Made by a program: the position numbers and the translations under genes. The notes under the pieces are model-generated. The model was not told the DNA's origin. It saw only the letters and a list, made by a program, of their open reading frames with translations, and searched no databases. Positions 1 to 4,881 of a DNA stretch of 5,994 nt are shown here, piece after piece; the stretch's first letter is position 1, and each line of letters opens with the position of its first letter. Source of the stretch: DUQU01 sp964481475 (GTDB taxonomy: Bacteria > Bacillota_I > Bacilli_A > Acholeplasmatales > UBA5453); NCBI GenBank assembly GCA_964481475.1, contig CAYZTG010000037.1, positions 1-5,994 of the forward strand, in the 5' to 3' direction.

Positions 1-831
1 CAATTTCATGAATTTGAACAAAAAGTCGATAAGGTTCTTTATTTATCAGCTACTCCTGGAGATTATGAATTAGATAAAAATATTCCAGTTGTTGAACAAA
101 TTATTCGTCCGACTTATTTAATTGATCCAGAGATTGAAGTTAGACCAACGTTAGGTCAAATTGATGATCTGTATAATGAAATTAAAGAACGGATCATTAA
201 TAACGAAAGAGTTCTAGTAACAACTCTAACTATTAGAATGAGTGAAGATTTAACCGCTTATTTTAAAGAAAAAGGTTTAAAAGTAGCATATTTACATAGT
301 AAAATTAAATCTTTAGAAAGAATTGTTATCTTAAGAGATTTAAGATTAGGCAAATACGATGTCTTAGTTGGTATTAACTTACTAAGAGAAGGGCTTGATT
401 TACCAGAAGTATCATTAGTAGCAATATTAGATGCTGATAAACAAGGTTTTTTAAGAAGCACTCGTTCATTAATCCAAACAGTTGGTAGAGCAGCTAGAAA
501 CGTAAATGGTAAAGTAATTATGTATGCTGATGAAATCTCAGCCTCAATGGATGAAGCCATTGGTGAAACTAACCGAAGACGAAAGATACAACAAGAATTT
601 AACACGTTAAATAATGTAAGGCCAGAAACTGTCTTTAAAGAGATTAGAGAAAAGATAGGACTAAATCAAGTTCTGCAAGAAGATAAACAATACGATAAAT
701 TGACCCGAAAGGAAATTGAAGCGGAAATTTCTGCCTTAGAAATTAGAATGCGAGATGCCGCTAAGAATTTAGATTTTGAAATAGCGGCTGAAATTAGAGA
801 TCTCATTTATGAGCTTAAGGCGTCCAAATAA
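1..831 (+). CDS. uvrB: UvrB, excinuclease ABC subunit B (3' part; 5' end outside window)
   Basis: This is the helicase-like damage-verification subunit of UvrABC nucleotide excision repair, a cytoplasmic protein that loads on DNA with UvrA and recruits UvrC. The frame is open from base 1 and gives 276 residues, roughly the last 40% of a usual UvrB of about 660 residues. Fragment residues 16-24 read SATPGDYEL. They are followed by GQIDDL, VLVTTLT (motif IV), GINLLREGLD at about 124-133 (motif V) and QTVGRAARN at about 160-168 (motif VI), all hallmark UvrB helicase motifs. A C-terminal UVR domain (about 234-270, starting LTRKEIEAEIS) is the UvrC-contact coiled coil. The usual HSDIDTLER is HSKIKSLER here, a small departure. 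An ATG at 238 is only an internal Met. The gene ends in TAA, and the next gene is an unrelated transporter rather than uvrA. Identity is very secure. Confidence 0.97.
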   Translation, partial: QFHEFEQKVDKVLYLSATPGDYELDKNIPVVEQIIRPTYLIDPEIEVRPTLGQIDDLYNEIKERIINNERVLVTTLTIRMSEDLTAYFKEKGLKVAYLHSKIKSLERIVILRDLRLGKYDVLVGINLLREGLDLPEVSLVAILDADKQGFLRSTRSLIQTVGRAARNVNGKVIMYADEISASMDEAIGETNRRRKIQQEFNTLNNVRPETVFKEIREKIGLNQVLQEDKQYDKLTRKEIEAEISALEIRMRDAAKNLDFEIAAEIRDLIYELKASK

Positions 832-834
832 GAT

Positions 835-849
835 GATAAAGCAGTTATC
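835..849 (+). other. Weak hairpin just after uvrB, doubtful terminator
   Basis: GATAA (835-839) and TTATC (845-849) can form a 5-bp stem with a 5-nt loop starting three bases after the uvrB stop codon. The stem is short and AT-rich, and the following bases (TATTTACTCAATTT) are not a clean T run. It could weakly terminate uvrB transcription, but some read-through into the transporter genes would be expected. Reported only because no better uvrB terminator is present. Confidence 0.2.
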
Positions 850-851
850 TA

Positions 852-880
852 TTTACTCAATTTATAACACTATTTATAAA
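852..880 (+). promoter_or_regulatory. Possible second, upstream promoter for the metal transporter operon
   Basis: TTTACT (852-857, 4/6 match to TTGACA) and TATAAA (875-880, 5/6 match to TATAAT) are separated by 17 bp, an acceptable sigma-A arrangement. The -10 lies inside the right arm of a 7-bp A/T-only inverted repeat (861-867 and 874-880, 6-nt spacer). Such matches arise easily by chance in AT-rich DNA, and the promoter at 895-923 is better. Confidence 0.25.
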
Positions 881-894
881 AAATATAATTTGCC

Positions 895-923
895 TTGATA
901 TTACTTTTTTGAAGTGTTATTAT
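895..923 (+). promoter_or_regulatory. Promoter of the troABCD-SDR operon
   Basis: The -35 TTGATA (895-900, 5/6 to consensus) is followed after exactly 17 bp by the -10 TATTAT (918-923, 5/6). A TG at 915-916 makes it an extended -10. Transcription would begin near 930, giving a short leader of about 23 nt that contains the AAGGAGG ribosome site of the first gene. It is the best sigma-A-type promoter in the intergenic region and the only clear one before the five tightly packed genes. The -10 sits in a dyad (915-935), which suggests repression at this site. Confidence 0.65.
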
Positions 924-935
924 AGAAGCATAACA
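915..935. promoter_or_regulatory. 21-bp dyad over the -10 and start site, candidate operator
   Basis: TGTTAT (915-920) and ATAACA (930-935) are perfect 6-bp inverted arms separated by 9 bp. The dyad covers most of the -10 element and the predicted transcription start, a typical position for a repressor of a metal-uptake operon. An additional ATAACA lies at 864-869 and a GTTAT at 844-848. The arms do not match any Fur, Zur, AdcR or MntR box that I can assign with certainty, so the binding protein is unknown. A chance dyad in AT-rich DNA is possible. Confidence 0.4.
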
Positions 936-937
936 AC

Positions 938-944
938 AAGGAGG
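938..944 (+). promoter_or_regulatory. Strong ribosome binding site of troA
   Basis: AAGGAGG is a near-perfect Shine-Dalgarno sequence, 8 nt before the ATG at 953. It fixes the lipoprotein start and indicates high translation of the first gene of the operon. Confidence 0.9.
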
Positions 945-952
945 AAAATATC

Positions 953-1960
953 ATGAAAAAAATTTTATTAATATTTATTTTTGGTATTACAGCAACATTT
1001 TTAGTTGCTTGTAATAGCCCAAAACAAAAATATAATGATTTTGTAAAATCAGAAGAAATTAAAGTAGTTGCAACAACTACGATGTTAGGAAATTTAGCTA
1101 AAAATATTGGGGGCAACAAAGTAGTAGTTCATACCATGATGCCTGCTGGTGTCGATCCACACACATATAGTCCTAATAAATTAGATGTAGACTATCTATT
1201 AGCATCAAATATAGTCTTAGTTTCTGGTCTTCATTTAGAAGCTCAAGCAGGACAAGCTATTAAACAAGTTAATCAAAGAGGAATTACCGTTATAGAAGCT
1301 ACCAAGATTTTAGTTGACAAACACAAAAATGACAATGAAGATGGTGTTAAACTAATTGATTGGGATGACCAAGAAGATATTGAAGCTGCAAAAAAAGATG
1401 GTATTAATGAACTGTTTGATCCACATTTTTGGTTTGATGTTACTTATTGGGATATAGTTAGTAACTATGTTAAAGACGAACTAATTAAAAAATATCCAAA
1501 TTTTAGAGAATACTTTGAATTAAGATATCAAAACTACAAATTAGAATTAAATGCCTTATCTAACTATATCGATATTAGATTAGGTGAGTTAAAAGAAGAA
1601 CAAAAAGTTTTATTTACAGCTCATGATGCATTTAACTATTTTGGCCAGCGCTACAACTTTCAAGTTGAAGCCGTTCAAGGTGTATCAACTGAACACGAAG
1701 CCAATACTAAAGATATTGAAAATTTAGTTAACTTAGCGATTGAAAAGAAAGTTCACACAATCTTTATTGAAAACTCAGTTCCAAGAAAAACAATCGATTC
1801 ATTGATTGAATCTGCTAAAGCTAATAACCATAAATTAACTATTGGGGGAGAATTATTTTCTGATTCATTAGGTAATCCTGGCCAACATGGTGATACTTAT
1901 ATTCAAATGATTAAACACAATATTGATACAATCGTAGACGCAATATTACAAAATAATTAA
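953..1960 (+). CDS. troA: TroA/MntA-type metal-binding lipoprotein of Mn/Zn ABC importer
   Basis: This is the extracellular solute-binding protein (cluster A-I, ZnuA/TroA/PsaA superfamily) that captures Mn2+ or Zn2+ and delivers it to the permease pair. Its 335 residues begin with a signal peptide (MKK, hydrophobic 4-16) and lipobox LVAC, so Cys20 should be lipidated and anchor it to the outer face of the membrane. Metal ligands inferred from alignment to TroA are His70 (VDPHTYSP), His158 (DPHFWFD), His224 (TAHDAFNYF) and Asp304 (GGELFSDSLG). The third ligand is His, as in TroA; PsaA/MntC-type proteins have Glu there. The QGVSTEHEA and HNIDTI stretches are also TroA-like. Residues about 122-156 form an acidic insertion before His158. 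Start chosen from the strong ribosome site and signal peptide. The gene opens the operon, 18 nt before the ATPase gene. The family is certain; the preferred metal is not. Confidence 0.95.
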   Translation: MKKILLIFIFGITATFLVACNSPKQKYNDFVKSEEIKVVATTTMLGNLAKNIGGNKVVVHTMMPAGVDPHTYSPNKLDVDYLLASNIVLVSGLHLEAQAGQAIKQVNQRGITVIEATKILVDKHKNDNEDGVKLIDWDDQEDIEAAKKDGINELFDPHFWFDVTYWDIVSNYVKDELIKKYPNFREYFELRYQNYKLELNALSNYIDIRLGELKEEQKVLFTAHDAFNYFGQRYNFQVEAVQGVSTEHEANTKDIENLVNLAIEKKVHTIFIENSVPRKTIDSLIESAKANNHKLTIGGELFSDSLGNPGQHGDTYIQMIKHNIDTIVDAILQNN

Positions 1961-1978
1961 TAAAAGTAAGGTGATTTT

Positions 1979-2716
1979 ATGCATAAACAAGGTGATGATG
2001 TCATTATCGTAGAAGACTTAACAATTTCATATGATATTAAACCAGTCTTATGGGATATTGATTTAAAAATACCACAAGGCGCTTTAATGGCGATTGTCGG
2101 CCCAAATGGCGCCGGCAAATCGACCTTAATTAAGGGGATGTTACAACTAGTTAATGTTGTTTCCGGATTTGTCCGGTTTTTTGGTAAACCTTATCATGAA
2201 ATGCGCAAAAAAATTGCTTATGTTCCGCAAAGAGGCTCAGTTGATTGGGACTTTCCAACTACCGTCTTTGATGTCGTTTTAATGGGGAGATATGGTCATG
2301 TTGGTTGGATAAAAAGACCGACTAAAAAAGACAAGGAAATAGCCTTAAATAGCCTTGAAAAAGTTGGAATGACCGAATTTAAATCACGTCAAATCTCAGA
2401 ATTATCAGGCGGGCAACAACAACGAGTGTTCCTAGCTAGAGCCTTAGCACAAGAAGCTGATATTTATATTATGGATGAACCTTTTCAAGGAGTTGATATT
2501 GTAACTGAACAAGCGATTGTTAAATTACTGCAAACTCTTAATAGTGAAGGTAAAACCTTAATTGTCGTCCACCACGACTTAAAAACGGTTGATAAGTACT
2601 TTAACTATGTAACTTTAATTAATTTAGAAGTCATCGCATCAGGTAAAATTAGCGATGTTTTTACTCAAGAAAATATTGATAAGACATATCAAGAAAGGAC
2701 TTTAAGAAGAGATTAA
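1979..2716 (+). CDS. troB: TroB/MntB-type ABC transporter ATP-binding protein
   Basis: This is the cytoplasmic ATPase that powers the metal importer, expected to act as a dimer under the two permeases. All ABC motifs are intact in 245 residues: Walker A GPNGAGKST (41-49), Q-loop Gln84 (YVPQ), signature LSGGQQQR (142-149), Walker B IYIMDEP (162-168, catalytic Glu167), D-loop near 171-173 and switch His199 (VHHD). The stretch from the Q-loop, with VDWDFP (88-93) and VLMGRYG (100-106), is characteristic of the Mn/Fe/Zn TroB/MntB/PsaB group, not of generic ABC ATPases. An AAGGTGA ribosome site (1968-1974) lies 4 nt before the ATG. It is 18 nt after troA and 4 nt before the first permease gene. 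No oddities. ZnuC/AdcC-like zinc specificity is less likely given the DWDFP segment. Confidence 0.96.
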   Translation: MHKQGDDVIIVEDLTISYDIKPVLWDIDLKIPQGALMAIVGPNGAGKSTLIKGMLQLVNVVSGFVRFFGKPYHEMRKKIAYVPQRGSVDWDFPTTVFDVVLMGRYGHVGWIKRPTKKDKEIALNSLEKVGMTEFKSRQISELSGGQQQRVFLARALAQEADIYIMDEPFQGVDIVTEQAIVKLLQTLNSEGKTLIVVHHDLKTVDKYFNYVTLINLEVIASGKISDVFTQENIDKTYQERTLRRD

Positions 2717-2720
2717 ATAT

Positions 2721-3782
2721 ATGTTTAATATATTACTGACTTTAACTCCATCACTGCAACGAGTATTAACAACTAGTGTTATACTAGGATTTTTAGCAGG
2801 GTCATTTGGGGTATTTATTGTCTTAAAAAAACAAGCTCTAGTCGGTGATTCATTAGCTCACGCCGCCTTACCAGGCGTTGTGATTACTTATATTTTATTT
2901 CAATCAAAAAGTTTGGAAATCTTATTGTTAGGTGCCGCATTATCTGGCATCATCGCAATCTTTTTATTTAATGTTATAAAAAAACATTCTAAAATAAAAA
3001 ATGATGCAACACTTGCATTAATCTTGGCAGGTTTTTTTGGAATGGGAAGATTATTACTATCAGTTGTTCAAAGATCAAGTGGGGCTGGATCAGCCGGACT
3101 TGATTCATTTATCTTTGGCCAAACGGCAACTATATTATTAAAAGATATGTATTTAATATTGGGAGTTACTGTCTTTATTAATATTATTATATTCATCTTT
3201 TGGAAAGAGATAAAACTACAAACTTTTAATAATGAATTTTTTAATTCATTAGGCTTTAGTTCAAAAATTGTTAACTTTGTGTTTTCAATTTTAATTGTTT
3301 TAGTTGTAGTAGCAGGAATTCAAATGATTGGAATCGTCTTAATTAGCGCCCTTTTAATTGCTCCTGCAGTAGCGGCTAGGCAATGGAGCCACCGGTTATC
3401 AGTTAACTTTGTAACTGCTGGAGTTATCGGAGCTGTTTCTGGTTTAATTGGGGTCTTTATTGGTGATTCGATGAGTTTACCACCAGGACCGACGATTATA
3501 GTGGTATTAAGTACGATTGTTTTAATTTCTTTATTATTTGCACCAAAAAATGGCGTTATTATTAAACAAATTAAACAACATAATTACCGCATATTAGTTA
3601 AAAAATATGGCCTATTAGTTAACTTATATCATAATGAAACATGCCCACAAAAAGATGGTTGTAAATTAGATACATTTGTTGAAAGTGGTTATGTTAAATT
3701 TGAAAACAATAAATATAGTCTAACAGATACCGGGTTAGTTAAAGTAAATATGATATTGGGAGGTAAGCGATATGAGCAGTAG
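2721..3782 (+). CDS. troC: TroC/MntC-type metal ABC permease with altered winged-helix-like tail
   Basis: First membrane subunit of the importer (ABC-3 permease family). Of 353 residues, about 1-275 form the channel, with some eight to nine hydrophobic segments starting near residue 15. Family landmarks include VLKKQALVGDSLAHAALPG (35-52), IGIVLISALLIAPAVAA (203-219) and GDSMSLPPGPTIIV (248-261). The start fits the family (MFNILL...SLQRVL), although the ribosome site is weak (AAGAAGAGA, 2704-2712). With only 4 nt after the troB stop, translation is probably coupled. Residues about 280-353 are a hydrophilic tail absent from minimal ABC-3 permeases of under 300 residues. It holds the protein's only two cysteines (Cys308, Cys314) and ends in a wing-like GYVKFENN...LTDTG. 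The tail resembles that of the next permease but is about 18 residues shorter in the middle. It stops on TAG, overlapping troD by 11 nt. Confidence 0.94.
   Translation: MFNILLTLTPSLQRVLTTSVILGFLAGSFGVFIVLKKQALVGDSLAHAALPGVVITYILFQSKSLEILLLGAALSGIIAIFLFNVIKKHSKIKNDATLALILAGFFGMGRLLLSVVQRSSGAGSAGLDSFIFGQTATILLKDMYLILGVTVFINIIIFIFWKEIKLQTFNNEFFNSLGFSSKIVNFVFSILIVLVVVAGIQMIGIVLISALLIAPAVAARQWSHRLSVNFVTAGVIGAVSGLIGVFIGDSMSLPPGPTIIVVLSTIVLISLLFAPKNGVIIKQIKQHNYRILVKKYGLLVNLYHNETCPQKDGCKLDTFVESGYVKFENNKYSLTDTGLVKVNMILGGKRYEQ
3558..3779 (+). other. C-terminal tail of TroC: shortened winged-helix-like domain with His/Cys cluster
   Basis: This covers TroC residues 280-353, following the last membrane segment and probably cytoplasmic. 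A basic helix (about 281-303) leads into H304-x3-C308-x5-C314, then KLDTFVES, GYVKFENNKYSLTDTG and a short terminal helix. KLDTFVES...YVKFENN...LTDTG lines up by eye with SLDTIVEM...YVRLDNN...VTDLG in the TroD tail. The segment between LDT and YV is 18 residues shorter here, removing the region expected to be the recognition helix. Normal DNA binding therefore seems unlikely. The His/Cys group could bind metal, but that is inference. Confidence 0.55.
3758..3763 (+). promoter_or_regulatory. Ribosome binding site of troD inside the end of troC
   Basis: GGGAGG, 8 nt before the ATG at 3772, is a strong Shine-Dalgarno sequence embedded in the final codons of troC. It fixes the troD start, with an 11-nt overlap of the two genes, and implies coupled synthesis of the two permease subunits. 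Confidence 0.85.
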
Positions 3783-4881
3783 TGTTGCTATTTTGTTAAT
3801 TGCTCTAGTTACAGCAATCGCCTCATCAATTATCGGCTTATTTTTAGTATTAAGAAAAATGTCGATGCTAACAGATGCAATTTCACATACGGTATTATTT
3901 GGGATTGTAGTGGGATTTTTATTAATCAAAGATATTGACTCACCACTAATTATTTTGTTTGCTGGTGCAACCGGTCTATTAACATCATGGTTAGTTGAGT
4001 TATTAGTTAAATCAAAACGAACTAGTGAAGATGCGGCGACTGGAGTTGTATTTCCACTGTTATTTTCACTAGCAATTTTAATTATAAGTGCCCCTGGTTC
4101 AAGTTTAAGAAATGCTCATATCGATACTGATAGTATCTTTATTGGACATATTGAACTAGCAAGCTTAGAGCTTTTTTATATTAACGGCGTTGCTATTATG
4201 CCTAAAAATTTATTGATGCCACTAGTAGTTTTAATTATTAATGTAGTCTTTATTACTATTTTCTTTAAGGAATTAAAAATTGTTTCATTTGATCCAGCAT
4301 TAGCTAAAGTATTAGGATTTTCACCAATATTAATTCATTATTTATTGATGAGTTTAATATCAGTAACTGCCGTTACAGCTTTTAACTTAGTTGGTGCTAT
4401 CATGGTGGTTTCGTTGATGGTAGGACCAGGAGCAACTGCTCTTTTACTAACTAAAGATTTAAAATTTACATTATTAATAACAGTAGGAATTGCCGTTATT
4501 AACGTATTTATAGGCTATTTCATCGCGGATTATATGGTGCTACCGATATCGGGTGCGATTGCGGTTGTTACGATGTTAGTATTTTTAATAGTTTTACTTG
4601 TTAATCCTAAATCAGGTATTATGGCAACAGTTATTAGAAGACAAAGGTTAAAATATATTTATAAAGTGATTGCGATGTTAGTCCATATTAAAAACCACGA
4701 AGGTGATTTAGATGAAGCCGATGAAATATCGCTTGATACAATTGTTGAGATGATGGGCTGGAAAGACGCGGAATTTAACCGTATTTATCATTATGCTAGC
4801 ACCCGAAAATATGTTAGGTTAGATAATAATATTTTAAGAGTTACTGATTTAGGAATGGAGTTTAAAAATAAATATTTATGA
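3772..4881 (+). CDS. troD: TroD/MntD-type metal ABC permease with C-terminal winged-helix domain
   Basis: Second membrane subunit of the importer; it should pair with TroC to form the metal channel. It has 369 residues. Residues about 5-278 are the ABC-3 permease core with eight to nine hydrophobic segments. Landmarks are LVLRKMSMLTDAISHTVLFG (25-44), NAHIDTDSIFIG (114-125, like the HVDxDxVLxG motif of this subgroup), VGAIMVVSLMVGPGATA (207-223) and ADYMVLPISGAIAV (252-265). Residues about 290-369 are an extra domain with a DtxR-like winged-helix pattern. The start is set by a strong ribosome site within troC. The end is TGA, in an ATGA overlap with the SDR gene; if TGA were read as Trp the protein would gain only two residues (Trp, Lys) before a TAA. 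It contains no cysteine. Regulatory function of the tail is unproven. Confidence 0.94.
   Translation: MSSSVAILLIALVTAIASSIIGLFLVLRKMSMLTDAISHTVLFGIVVGFLLIKDIDSPLIILFAGATGLLTSWLVELLVKSKRTSEDAATGVVFPLLFSLAILIISAPGSSLRNAHIDTDSIFIGHIELASLELFYINGVAIMPKNLLMPLVVLIINVVFITIFFKELKIVSFDPALAKVLGFSPILIHYLLMSLISVTAVTAFNLVGAIMVVSLMVGPGATALLLTKDLKFTLLITVGIAVINVFIGYFIADYMVLPISGAIAVVTMLVFLIVLLVNPKSGIMATVIRRQRLKYIYKVIAMLVHIKNHEGDLDEADEISLDTIVEMMGWKDAEFNRIYHYASTRKYVRLDNNILRVTDLGMEFKNKYL
4639..4878 (+). other. C-terminal DtxR-like winged-helix domain of TroD
   Basis: This covers TroD residues 290-369. The predicted order is a long basic helix (about 290-308), an acidic His-containing loop (H309, E310, D312, D314, E315, D317, E318), helix SLDTIVEMM (320-328), a recognition-type helix in the 331-346 region (KDAEFNRIYHYASTR), then a wing (YVRLDNNILRVTDLG, 347-361) and a short last helix. 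This matches the N-terminal DNA-binding domain of DtxR/MntR regulators, where the wing ends in a 'T..G' pattern. The protein stops there, so the DtxR dimerisation and metal-site helices are missing. It may bind DNA, sense metal through the loop, or simply contact the ATPase. Confidence 0.6.

Noticed and set aside
258..605. 115-codon open frame on the minus strand inside uvrB
   Set aside because: It lies wholly within the conserved helicase motifs of uvrB in the other strand; the translation resembles no protein family and it has no convincing ribosome site.
238..831. A separate short gene starting at ATG 238
   Set aside because: The same frame is open back to base 1 and encodes conserved UvrB sequence (SATPGDYEL, GQIDDL) upstream, so 238 is an internal methionine.
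861..880. A/T-only 7-bp inverted repeat as the uvrB terminator
   Set aside because: The stem has no G-C pairs and is followed by an A-rich stretch, not T; it is more likely a chance palindrome or part of the promoter region.
901..1119. 72-codon open frame on the minus strand across the troA promoter and signal peptide
   Set aside because: It overlaps a well-supported promoter, ribosome site and gene start on the + strand; its hydrophobic look is only the complement of the signal peptide region.
3735..3929. 64-codon open frame on the minus strand at the troC-troD junction
   Set aside because: A shadow of two strongly supported permease genes, with no family resemblance.
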